A DNA stretch of 64,000 nt from an uncultured Flavobacteriales bacterium (GTDB taxonomy: Bacteria; Bacteroidota; Bacteroidia; Flavobacteriales_E; Vicingaceae). The notes beneath the pieces are model-generated. The model was not told where the DNA came from. It saw only the letters and a list, made by a program, of their open reading frames with translations, and did no database searches. Below are positions 1 to 7,408 of this stretch, piece by piece. A program made the position numbers and the translations under genes. Each line of letters starts with the position of its first letter. The first letter of the stretch is position 1. The stretch spans positions 124,001 through 188,000 of the forward strand of contig CAJQOH010000025.1 in assembly GCA_905479915.1 (NCBI GenBank), in the 5' to 3' direction.

Positions 1-2
1 AC

Positions 3-221
3 AGGCCTGTTAGGGTAATTGTTTGTGGAGGGAAGCACCGAATTAATGTTCAATATTTAGATTTGGCCAGGCAAACCAAAGGGAGTGTTCACACTCCGTT
101 GTCAGATGTTCTTAACCTTCAAACAATTAAAGAAAATGAACATTTTTTTATTGACGAGAAAGAATATACTTTCCACAAAGGCAGGTTCCATTCGCTGTAC
201 TCTTGTCCAAAAGACCATTAA
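3..221 (+). CDS. C-terminal fragment of a hypothetical protein, possibly vWA-like
   Basis: An open frame enters from the left edge and runs for 72 codons to a TAA. The visible peptide contains YLDLARQTKGSVHT followed by a short charged tail ending SLYSCPKDH. The LARQTKGSVHT stretch resembles the last strand and helix of von Willebrand A-type folds, but too little is visible for a firm call. The start lies outside the window. The gene runs towards the lipoprotein gene on the other strand, with 18 bases between the two stop codons. Real coding is supported by the uninterrupted frame and sensible composition; function is unknown. Confidence 0.55.
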   Translation, partial: RPVRVIVCGGKHRINVQYLDLARQTKGSVHTPLSDVLNLQTIKENEHFFIDEKEYTFHKGRFHSLYSCPKDH

Positions 222-239
222 ATCAATAGGGAAACAGAC

Positions 240-653
240 TTATTTCAAAGGGGTTATTTCGTAAATTGTAATGTGTCCTTTAAGGTCTTTAGCAACCACA
301 CCTCCAATCAAAAGATCCTTTCCCTTTGCGTCTAATATTTCTCCTCTAACCTTAAGTTCTTTACCCATTTGGGCTTCCATTTCTTCCCTACTTAATCCTT
401 CTTTAGAAATTGTTATTCGGTAGTAGTCTTGTTCTGACTTAAAAAACAAGTTGGGCGAGCTATTTCCTGCAATCCCCTCAGGTGTTGAAATAGACTCTCC
501 AAAATCAGGAGTATACAATGTTATTTCTCCAAATAGCTTTCTTCCCTTTTTTACTTTCTTAACCTCTTTTTGTATTGGGCCGCTGGTTGACTCCTTGGTT
601 GTTGTGCATGAAAAAAGAAGCAAAACGAATAGTACTGTTATATATTTATGCAT
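240..653 (-). CDS. Small lipoprotein of unknown function, arsenosugar operon
   Basis: This encodes 137 residues starting MHKYITVLFVLLLFSC, a lipoprotein signal with Cys at residue 16. An upstream in-frame start would put 16 extra residues before the signal, so the ATG at 653 is preferred. The mature part is a Thr/Ser/Lys-rich linker (about 17-40), then a small domain of roughly 95 residues containing GKELKVRGEILDAKGKDLLIGG, which looks beta-rich, possibly OB-like. The start overlaps the end of the sugar transferase gene by 8 bases, so it is probably the last gene of the arsS operon. I do not recognise the family. It is presumably anchored in the envelope. Confidence 0.75.
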   Translation of the reverse strand: MHKYITVLFVLLLFSCTTTKESTSGPIQKEVKKVKKGRKLFGEITLYTPDFGESISTPEGIAGNSSPNLFFKSEQDYYRITISKEGLSREEMEAQMGKELKVRGEILDAKGKDLLIGGVVAKDLKGHITIYEITPLK

Positions 654-1239
654 CAATATAAAGTTTACTTGACTGTAAGTCTTCAAAGGTATCAATATCA
701 TTTAATGTTTTCAGCAAAGAAACTTTTACATTTTTTTTATCCAGTTCTTGCAGCGTAGTTTCCAATAAAGAAGCTTCGCTCCAGGGCTTATTTTCGAATA
801 TGTGTTTTTGGGGCTTTGTCATCCCAATCAAATAATAGCCCCCATCTTCTGCGGGGCCAAACACAACTTCAGAATCATTCAATGTACTAAAACCTTGCGT
901 TATTATTTCTGAAGAAATATCGGGCAAATCAGAACCTATTAAAATGACTTTTTCATACCCTTGCTCAAAACCATATTCAAAAGCGTTTAACATTCTTTCC
1001 CCTAAGTCTTCCCCTTTTTGAACAAACTTCAACTCGTTTGCCCACTTGCTATTTATCACAACATCAGAAAAATAAATGTGCTTATCTGCTTTTACCTCCT
1101 TTGAACATTCCTCTGTAATATCAACCAACTGCTTATAAACTTCAAAAGCTTTATTGTCTCCAACAGTTTTAGCCAAACGAGTTTTAACCTTACCTAAAAT
1201 AATATTTTTTACAAAAACAATTAATAATGTTCTACTCAT
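646..1239 (-). CDS. DUF2064 / TIGR04282-type glycosyltransferase-like protein
   Basis: This 197-residue soluble protein has the nucleotidyl/glycosyltransferase-like fold of the DUF2064 family. Markers are the N-terminal KNIILGKVKTRLA (around 11-23), VILIGSDLPD (around 98-107) and the VVFGPAEDGGYYLIG motif (around 124-138). TIGR04282 members usually lie beside the radical-SAM protein ArsS and are assigned to arsenosugar biosynthesis; the exact reaction is not settled. The gene overlaps the rhodanese gene by 8 bases and the downstream lipoprotein gene by 8 bases, so it is translationally coupled within the operon. Family assignment is strong; the arsenosugar role is inferred from family and neighbours. 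Confidence 0.88.
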   Translation of the reverse strand: MSRTLLIVFVKNIILGKVKTRLAKTVGDNKAFEVYKQLVDITEECSKEVKADKHIYFSDVVINSKWANELKFVQKGEDLGERMLNAFEYGFEQGYEKVILIGSDLPDISSEIITQGFSTLNDSEVVFGPAEDGGYYLIGMTKPQKHIFENKPWSEASLLETTLQELDKKNVKVSLLKTLNDIDTFEDLQSSKLYIDA

Positions 1240-1729
1240 AAGCTTTCTCTCCTTTTATTAACCACTTTCCCCAAGCCTCATCATATGGATGAATCTTCTT
1301 TGTTTCACCATCATCATAAACAGGAAAACCACTATTTACCCAATCAAAGATTCCCCCTTTTAGGTTCAGCACCTTTTTATAACCTGCTTTTTTAAGCTTC
1401 TCCCCTACTTTTTCACTTCTATAACCAACAGAACAATAAACAATAATTGTTGTTTCTTTTTTTATCCCCTCTAATGACGCAATACCAAAGTTATCGTACC
1501 CAACATGTTTTGCGTTTTTAAGATGGCTCACATCAAACTCCTTCTTTTCTCGTGCATCTAATAAAAAAAATGGAGTTGTTGTATTTTCTGCTTTTTTTAA
1601 CTCTTGGGCGCTAATTAGCGGAATTGTTTTAGAAATAATGTTCTCCTTCATCTCCTCAAAAGAGGAATAGTTTTGAGAAAAACATACGTTTCCAACAATT
1701 AAAAAAAATAGTATTAACCCTCTCTTCAT
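1232..1729 (-). CDS. Exported rhodanese-like domain protein
   Basis: This 165-residue protein has an N-terminal signal (MKRGLILFFLIVGNVCFSQ) and one rhodanese domain. Family features are LLDAREKKEFDVSHLKNA (around 56-73), the active-site loop CSVGYRS with Cys99, and the closing segment GYKKVLNLKGGIFDW. The signal peptide implies periplasmic or envelope location. Rhodaneses move sulfane sulfur or act as thiol-binding modules. The gene lies 5 bases after arsS and overlaps the DUF2064 gene, so it is part of the same operon. Cys6 of the mature loop is intact, so it may be catalytically active. Confidence 0.9.
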   Translation of the reverse strand: MKRGLILFFLIVGNVCFSQNYSSFEEMKENIISKTIPLISAQELKKAENTTTPFFLLDAREKKEFDVSHLKNAKHVGYDNFGIASLEGIKKETTIIVYCSVGYRSEKVGEKLKKAGYKKVLNLKGGIFDWVNSGFPVYDDGETKKIHPYDEAWGKWLIKGEKAYE

Positions 1730-1734
1730 TTTAT

Positions 1735-2763
1735 TTACGCTAAAGACCCCTGACAGCTAGACCCTGCTCCTGCGGTGCAGCCATAACAATGTTGCCCCAA
1801 AATAATGTTTCTTTTACTTAATTCCAATGCATTAAAGTCCTTTATGTTTTTTGATTGAGAAGCAACGCCAAGCTCTAACATTTGGTTAAAATCACAGTCA
1901 AAAAGCTTGCCATCCCAACCAACAGAAACAGTATTTCTACACATCACTTCCTCTGCAGCCACCGGATTAAAAGAGTCGATTAGTTTATTCATATAATCTT
2001 CATACTTCTCTTCTTTAATTAAGAAATCTAAAAATCGGCTAATTGGTAGGTTTGTAATGGTATACAAACGATTAAACGATATGTTAAAAAGCTCTTTTAA
2101 CTCCCTTTTATAATCTAACTCTAATGCCGACTGCTCTGGGGGCAAAGATGCTCCTCCTGGATTAAAAACTAGATCCAGCTCTAAACCAGAACCTTCTTTT
2201 CCGTAACCAACCTCATTTAACCTTTGTAAAGCCTGAATAGATCTTTCAAAAACCCCATTCCCTCTTTGTTTGTCTACATTATCTTTAGAGTAACATGGCA
2301 TTGAAGAAACAACAGTAACCTTATTGTCTGCATAAAACTGAGGAATGTCTAGGTACTTTTTATACGTTAAAATTGTAAGGTTACTTCTTACTATTACTTT
2401 CTTCCCTAGCTTAGACATTTCAGCAACAAACCACCTAAAGTTTGGGTTCATTTCTGGAGCCCCCCCAGTTAAGTCTACCGTATGTATTGTCGGTGCTTTT
2501 GCAGCCTCTAAACATTGTTGCAAAACCTCTTTAACCATTATTTCTTTTCGATCTGGACCAGCATCTACATGACAATGTTCACAAACCTGGTTACAGAGTT
2601 TTCCTAAGTTTATTTGAAGAATTTCTATCGATGTTGGTCTCAAAGGAAACAAATTGATCCCCTTTAATTTGTCTGAAAATTTAATTTCTTGAGTGCTTTC
2701 TAGTGTTTTAACTTGGAAAGCAGCTTCAGATAATTTGTTCTCCTCTTTTTGTAATGTTTTCAT
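1735..2763 (-). CDS. arsS: Arsenosugar biosynthesis radical SAM protein ArsS
   Basis: This 342-residue radical SAM enzyme carries the [4Fe-4S] triad C57-x3-C61-x2-C64 (CNQVCEHC) followed by HVDAGPDR. A second Cys-rich region near the C terminus (CYGCTAGAGSSCQG) is typical of the radical SAM/Cys-rich ArsS family. Members are assigned to transfer of a deoxyadenosyl group to arsenicals during arsenosugar formation. It is the first gene of a four-gene operon with rhodanese, DUF2064 and lipoprotein genes, divergent from sdhC. No arsenite methyltransferase (ArsM) is visible in the window, so the substrate is not confirmed. The start ATG is the only reasonable one. Confidence 0.9.
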   Translation of the reverse strand: MKTLQKEENKLSEAAFQVKTLESTQEIKFSDKLKGINLFPLRPTSIEILQINLGKLCNQVCEHCHVDAGPDRKEIMVKEVLQQCLEAAKAPTIHTVDLTGGAPEMNPNFRWFVAEMSKLGKKVIVRSNLTILTYKKYLDIPQFYADNKVTVVSSMPCYSKDNVDKQRGNGVFERSIQALQRLNEVGYGKEGSGLELDLVFNPGGASLPPEQSALELDYKRELKELFNISFNRLYTITNLPISRFLDFLIKEEKYEDYMNKLIDSFNPVAAEEVMCRNTVSVGWDGKLFDCDFNQMLELGVASQSKNIKDFNALELSKRNIILGQHCYGCTAGAGSSCQGSLA

Positions 2764-2892
2764 TGCTGTAATTTCTTATATGATAGCTAAGTTCAACAAT
2801 AAAAATGTTTTGACTTGTCTAAGGTTTTACAAAAGTGCTTTTTATTTTTTTAATTCTAAATAAGGTTTCTACCAAAAAAAGCACCTATAAAC

Positions 2893-2923
2893 CTTGTATC
2901 ATTCCTTACAATTTCTACATTTG
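2893..2923 (+). promoter_or_regulatory. Promoter of the sdhCAB operon
   Basis: CTTG at 2893-2896 and TACATTTG at 2916-2923 are separated by 19 bases. They match the Bacteroidota sigma-ABfr type pattern TTTG-N19-21-TAnnTTTG. The predicted start of transcription is near 2929, about 30 bases before the sdhC ATG. Confidence 0.65.
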
Positions 2924-2959
2924 TAACACTTATTTATTAAACAACAAACATTGCACGCT

Positions 2960-3628
2960 ATGAGCAAAGGATTTTCATCATCTTCAGTTGGTAGAAAGGT
3001 ATTAATGGCTCTTTCTGGGTTTTTCTTATTGGTCTTTTTACTTCAACATTTCGTTATCAATTTTTTATCTGTAATTAGTGCAGACACATTCAACGATGTT
3101 TCTCATTTTATGGGAACAAACGGATTAATACAGTTTGTAATGCAACCTGTTTTATTGTTTGGAGTTCTTTTCCATTTAGGAATGGGAATCTATTTAGACC
3201 TTAAAAACAAAGCTGCAAGGCCGATTAAGTATGCCATGAACAAGCCAAGCGAAAATGCTTCTTGGATGAGTAGAAACATGATTATTACTGGTATTATGAT
3301 CATGTTATTTTTAGGGCTACACTTTTATGATTTTTGGATTCCAGAAATCGTTGACAAATTTGTTGAGGGAAAATGGGATGAGCCAACAAAATACTTTCCT
3401 CACTTAGTACACAAAATGAGCGATCCAATTAGAGTTGGAATCTATTGTGTTTCTTTTGTGTTTTTAGCTTTACACTTACTGCATGGTTTTCAGTCTAGCT
3501 TTCAATCTGCTGGATTCAACCACAACAAATACACTCCTATCATTAAAAAGCTAGGAAACTTATACGCTATAATAATTCCATTAGGGTTTATTTTTATTGC
3601 CCTTTTCCACTTACTTACTTCACATTAA
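2960..3628 (+). CDS. sdhC: Succinate dehydrogenase cytochrome b subunit
   Basis: This encodes a 222-residue membrane anchor with about five hydrophobic helices (near 18-40, 60-80, 100-120, 155-175 and 195-215) and His residues positioned for heme b ligation (QHF near 33, FHLGMG near 71, HFYDF near 113, HLLHGF near 172). This single five-helix subunit is the B-type anchor of Bacteroidota succinate:quinone oxidoreductase. An in-frame TTG at 2951 would add three residues; the ATG at 2960 giving MSKGFSSSSVGRK is preferred. It is the first gene of sdhCAB, 19 bases upstream of sdhA. Confidence 0.93.
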   Translation: MSKGFSSSSVGRKVLMALSGFFLLVFLLQHFVINFLSVISADTFNDVSHFMGTNGLIQFVMQPVLLFGVLFHLGMGIYLDLKNKAARPIKYAMNKPSENASWMSRNMIITGIMIMLFLGLHFYDFWIPEIVDKFVEGKWDEPTKYFPHLVHKMSDPIRVGIYCVSFVFLALHLLHGFQSSFQSAGFNHNKYTPIIKKLGNLYAIIIPLGFIFIALFHLLTSH

Positions 3629-3647
3629 TCTTTTTAACAGATAGAAC

Positions 3648-5663
3648 ATGTCAAAATTAGATTCAAAAATTCCAGAAGGTCCTCTAAAGGATAAATGGAC
3701 AAAGCACAAAAACGAGATTAACGTTGTTAACCCTGCGAATAAAAGGTTAATTGATATTATTGTTGTAGGAACTGGTTTAGCTGGTGGTGCCGCTGCTGCT
3801 TCTTTAGCAGAAATGGGGTATAGCGTTAAGGCTTTTGCTTATCAAGATTCTCCAAGAAGAGCGCACTCGATTGCTGCACAAGGAGGAATTAATGCCGCAA
3901 AGAACTATCAAAATGATGGTGATTCTACTTACCGTTTGTTTTACGATACAGTTAAAGGTGGAGATTATAGGGCTAGAGAAGGGAATGTTTATCGTTTAGC
4001 AGAGGTTTCTGCCAATATTATAGATCAATGTGTTGCTCAAGGAGTTCCTTTTGCAAGAGAATACGGAGGGCTATTAGACAACCGTTCTTTCGGAGGGGTT
4101 TTGGTTTCAAGAACATTTTATGCTAAAGGTCAAACAGGTCAACAGCTTTTATTGGGTGCTTACTCTGCAATGAACCGTCAAATAGGAAAAGGAAAAATTA
4201 CCATGTATAACCGTCATGAAATGATGGACATTGTAAAGGTTGATGGAAAGGCAAGAGGAATTATTGCTCGAAACATGATTACTGGCGAGATTGAAAAACA
4301 CTCTGCTCACGCAGTAGTAATTGCTTCTGGTGGTTATGGAAACGTATTCTTTTTATCTACCAACGCTATGGGTTCTAACGTAAGTGCTGCATGGAAGATT
4401 CACAAAAAAGGAGCTTATTTTGCAAACCCTTGTTATACTCAAATTCACCCAACTTGTGTTCCTAGATCTGGAGATTTCCAGTCTAAATTGACATTAATGT
4501 CAGAGTCTTTAAGAAATGACGGAAGAATTTGGGTTCCAAAAAACATGGACGATGTAATGGCTATTCGTGAAGGAAAGAAAAAGCCAACAGACTTAAGTGA
4601 AGATGAAAGAGATTACTACTTAGAAAGAAGGTATCCTGCTTTCGGAAACTTAGTGCCAAGAGATGTTGCATCTCGTGCTGCCAAAGAAAGGTGTGATGCT
4701 GGCTATGGAGTTAATGCTACAGGCGAAGCTGTTTATTTAGATTTTAAATCTGCAATTCACAGATATGGCTCTGAAAAAGCGTTGGTTACAGGAATAAACA
4801 ACCCTAGCGAAGAAAAAATTATTGAATTAGGAGAAAAAGTTATCGAAGAAAAGTACGGTAACCTTTTCCAAATGTACGAGAAGATCGTTGCAGAAAACCC
4901 ATACAAAACTCCAATGATGATTTACCCAGCAGTACATTATACAATGGGAGGTATTTGGTGTGATTACAATTTAATGACAACCATTCCTGGATGTTATGCT
5001 GCTGGAGAAGCAAACTTCTCTGATCATGGGGCTAACAGGTTAGGTGCTTCTGCATTAATGCAAGGTTTAGCTGATGGTTATTTCGTATTGCCTTATACAA
5101 TAGGAGACTATTTAGCTGATGATATTAGAACAGGAACAATCTCAACAGATTTACCTGAGTTTAATGAGGCCGCTAAAGAGGTAACTGATCGATTAGAGAA
5201 ACTAATCAACATTAAAGGTTCTAAATCTGTTGACTCATTCCACAAAAGACTTGGAGAGGTAATGTGGAACAAAGTAGGAATGGCTCGTAATGCTAAAGGT
5301 TTAACAGAGGCAATGGATGAGATTAAGGCTATTCGTGAAGACTTCTGGAAAGACGTACGTATCCCTGGAGGAATGAATGAGCTTAACCCTGAACTAGAAA
5401 AAGCAGGAAGAGTTGCTGATTTCTTAGAGTTAGGAGAGCTTTTCGCTAAAGATGCTTTAGCAAGAGAAGAGTCTTGTGGGGGTCACTTTAGAGAAGAATC
5501 TGTAGAAGAAGACGGATTACAAAAAGGAGAAGCCAAAAGAAATGATAAAGACTTTGCTTACGTTGCTGCTTGGGAATACAAAGGAGAACCAAGAGATGCA
5601 GAAATGCACAAAGAAGAATTAGAATTTAACGATATTGAACTTAAAACACGTTCTTATAAGTAA
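3648..5663 (+). CDS. sdhA: Succinate dehydrogenase/fumarate reductase flavoprotein subunit
   Basis: This 671-residue catalytic subunit oxidises succinate to fumarate with covalent FAD. The Rossmann motif GTGLAGG is at 41-47, and the flavinylation site is His73 in [13 protein letters not shown]. Other catalytic regions include HPTCVPRSG and the [10 protein letters not shown] stretch, with [20 protein letters not shown] further on. The length is normal for the Bacteroidota B-type enzyme. It sits in the membrane-attached complex II on the cytoplasmic side. The next complex II gene, sdhB, is displaced by 427 bases because a four-helix-bundle gene with repeat-bearing flanks lies between them. Confidence 0.97.
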   Translation: MSKLDSKIPEGPLKDKWTKHKNEINVVNPANKRLIDIIVVGTGLAGGAAAASLAEMGYSVKAFAYQDSPRRAHSIAAQGGINAAKNYQNDGDSTYRLFYDTVKGGDYRAREGNVYRLAEVSANIIDQCVAQGVPFAREYGGLLDNRSFGGVLVSRTFYAKGQTGQQLLLGAYSAMNRQIGKGKITMYNRHEMMDIVKVDGKARGIIARNMITGEIEKHSAHAVVIASGGYGNVFFLSTNAMGSNVSAAWKIHKKGAYFANPCYTQIHPTCVPRSGDFQSKLTLMSESLRNDGRIWVPKNMDDVMAIREGKKKPTDLSEDERDYYLERRYPAFGNLVPRDVASRAAKERCDAGYGVNATGEAVYLDFKSAIHRYGSEKALVTGINNPSEEKIIELGEKVIEEKYGNLFQMYEKIVAENPYKTPMMIYPAVHYTMGGIWCDYNLMTTIPGCYAAGEANFSDHGANRLGASALMQGLADGYFVLPYTIGDYLADDIRTGTISTDLPEFNEAAKEVTDRLEKLINIKGSKSVDSFHKRLGEVMWNKVGMARNAKGLTEAMDEIKAIREDFWKDVRIPGGMNELNPELEKAGRVADFLELGELFAKDALAREESCGGHFREESVEEDGLQKGEAKRNDKDFAYVAAWEYKGEPRDAEMHKEELEFNDIELKTRSYK

Positions 5664-5665
5664 TG

Positions 5666-6082
5666 AGTTTTTAGTTGAGAGTGACTAGCCAATAGCTTTA
5701 TGGAGAAAATAAAATCATATAAAGATCTTTTGGTTTGGCAAAAAGGAATTGAAATTGTACTAATGGTTTATAAAATAACAAGTTCTTTTCCTGAAGAAGA
5801 AAAATTTGGTTTAACATCTCAACTAAGAAGGGCTGCAGTTTCAATTCCTTCAAATATAGCAGAAGGTTGGGGAAGAGGAACAAAAGCTCAATACGCACAT
5901 TTTTTAAAGATATCGAGAGGTTCTTTATTAGAGATTGAGACGCAATTGGTTATAAGTGAAAAATTAAATTATACAAACAACGAAAACAATATATTATCTT
6001 TAATAGATGAAGAAAGCAAAATGCTGAACTCATTGATTAAAAAAGTTGAGAGCTAGTTACTATAAACTAGCCACTAAAAACT
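5666..6082 (+). mobile_element. Intervening-sequence-like element between sdhA and sdhB
   Basis: The block between sdhA and sdhB is bounded by AGTTTTTAGT (5666-5675) and its exact inverse ACTAAAAACT (6073-6082). Inside it are direct repeats AGTTGAGAG (5673-5681 and 6044-6052) and ACTAGCCA (5684-5691 and 6066-6073). A 7-bp perfect hairpin GCTAGTT/AACTAGC (6052-6058 with 6065-6071) lies at the end of the gene it carries. The only gene inside encodes a 23S rRNA intervening-sequence-type four-helix protein. This suggests a small inserted element, although no transposition has been shown for this protein family. The boundaries are inferred from the repeats. Confidence 0.5.
5700..6056 (+). CDS. Four-helix-bundle protein (23S rRNA intervening-sequence protein family)
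   Basis: This 118-residue protein matches the S23/IVP family (PF05635, TIGR02436). Diagnostic segments are SYKDLLVWQKGIEI near the N terminus, FPEEEKFGLTSQLRRAAVSIPSNIAEGWGR (around 30-59) and FLKISRGSLLEIETQL (around 69-84). Homologues are encoded in intervening sequences of 23S rRNA in spirochaetes and others, and are scattered in Bacteroidota genomes; their biochemical role is unknown. The gene sits in the same direction inside the sdhCAB operon, 36 bases after sdhA and 33 before sdhB, so it is probably co-transcribed. It has no plausible link to succinate oxidation. Confidence 0.93.
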   Translation: MEKIKSYKDLLVWQKGIEIVLMVYKITSSFPEEEKFGLTSQLRRAAVSIPSNIAEGWGRGTKAQYAHFLKISRGSLLEIETQLVISEKLNYTNNENNILSLIDEESKMLNSLIKKVES

Positions 6083-6089
6083 TAAAAAT

Positions 6090-6842
6090 ATGGATTTAAC
6101 GCTAAAAGTTTGGAGACAAAAGGATAAAAACGACAAAGGTCGCATGGAAACCTATCCTGTTACGGGAATTTCTGAGCACGCTTCGTTTTTAGAAATGCTT
6201 GATGTATTAAACGAGCAATTAATTACAGAAGGAACAGAGCCTGTTGCTTTCGATCATGATTGTAGAGAAGGTATTTGTGGGATGTGTTCATTATACATTA
6301 ATGGAGAGGCTCACGGGCCAGACAGAAAAGTAACTACTTGTCAATTACACATGAGAATGTTTAAAGATGGAGAAACTGTTCACATCGAACCTTTCAGATC
6401 TAAAGCGTTCCCAGTATTAAAAGATTTGGTTGTTGACAGAACTTCTTTTGAAAGAATTCAACAAGCTGGAGGGTTTATCTCGGTAAACACTTCTGGAAAC
6501 ACTCAAGATGCCAATGCGTTACCTATTGCTAAGCCAATGGCGGATAAAGCAATGGATGCAGCAACTTGTATCGGTTGTGGGGCTTGTGTTGCCACTTGTA
6601 AAAACTCTTCTGCAATGTTGTTTGTTGCCGCAAAAGTTTCTCAATACTCTTACTTACCTCAAGGTCAAGTAGAGCGAAAAGAGCGTGTTTTAAACATGGT
6701 TGATCAAATGGATAAAGAAGGTTTCGGAAACTGTACCAACACAGGTGCTTGTGAAGTTGAATGTCCTAAAGGAATTTCTTTAGAGTTTATTGCAAGAATG
6801 AACAAAGAATATGTTACAGCTTCTGTTGCTTCTGAAAAATAA
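6090..6842 (+). CDS. sdhB: Succinate dehydrogenase/fumarate reductase iron-sulfur subunit
   Basis: This 250-residue subunit carries electrons from FAD to the membrane anchor. The plant-type [2Fe-2S] ligands are in CREGICGMC and the following TTC. The [4Fe-4S]/[3Fe-4S] ligands are in [11 protein letters not shown] and the final group [15 protein letters not shown]. Length and order of motifs are normal. It is the last gene of the operon and is followed by a clear Rho-independent terminator. The inserted element upstream leaves the start codon and coding sequence intact, so complex II should still be made. Confidence 0.97.
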   Translation: MDLTLKVWRQKDKNDKGRMETYPVTGISEHASFLEMLDVLNEQLITEGTEPVAFDHDCREGICGMCSLYINGEAHGPDRKVTTCQLHMRMFKDGETVHIEPFRSKAFPVLKDLVVDRTSFERIQQAGGFISVNTSGNTQDANALPIAKPMADKAMDAATCIGCGACVATCKNSSAMLFVAAKVSQYSYLPQGQVERKERVLNMVDQMDKEGFGNCTNTGACEVECPKGISLEFIARMNKEYVTASVASEK

Positions 6843-6864
6843 AACAACATAAAATAAACGTTTA

Positions 6865-6893
6865 AAAGCCTCGATATTTCGGGGCTTTTTTGT
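6865..6893 (+). terminator. Rho-independent terminator after sdhB
   Basis: A stem AAGCCTCGA / TCGGGGCTT with a 4-base loop is followed by a T-rich run. It lies about 22 bases after the sdhB stop codon. Confidence 0.8.
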
Positions 6894-6942
6894 TTGTCTG
6901 CGGTTTGACATAGAAAAAAATACATTATTGCTAACTTTGAAT

Positions 6943-7308
6943 ATGAATAAACCAACTTTAATATTAGGGGCAAGTCCGAACCCCGAGCGCTATGCTTTTA
7001 AGGCTACTAAAATGTTATCAGATCATAATCATGATGTTTATCCTGTAGGATTAAGAAAGGGAGAAATAGAGGGTCACACAATCTTAACAGATACTCCTGC
7101 TTTAGAAAACATACACACAGTAACACTATATGTTGGTCCTAAAAACCAACCTGTATACGTTGATTACATTCTCAATACCATTAAACCTAAACGAATCATT
7201 TTTAATCCTGGTACAGAAAACGAAGAATTTGAAAAGCAAGCTGAAAAAAAGGGTATTCTCACCGAAAGATCGTGTACCTTGGTTTTGCTTTCTATTAACA
7301 ATTATTAA
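6943..7308 (+). CDS. CoA-binding (Rossmann) domain protein
   Basis: This 121-residue single-domain protein belongs to the CoA_binding_2 family. It has the N-terminal nucleotide-binding segment TLILGASPNPERYAFKA, VYPVGLRKG, and the closing IIFNPGTENEEFE. Its role is unknown; related proteins bind CoA derivatives. A TTG start at 6928 is possible, but the ATG at 6943 fits the family start. A TAACTTTG -7-like element at 6932-6939 ends three bases before this ATG, so the transcript may have little or no leader. Flanking genes are not functionally linked. Confidence 0.88.
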   Translation: MNKPTLILGASPNPERYAFKATKMLSDHNHDVYPVGLRKGEIEGHTILTDTPALENIHTVTLYVGPKNQPVYVDYILNTIKPKRIIFNPGTENEEFEKQAEKKGILTERSCTLVLLSINNY

Positions 7309-7408
7309 TGATTTGGTGTAACTGTTAATTATTAATTCTTCTTTCTTTAAAAATTTATTAATTACATTTATCTCTGAAAAAATTTATTACACAATCTCCT
7401 ATAACATT

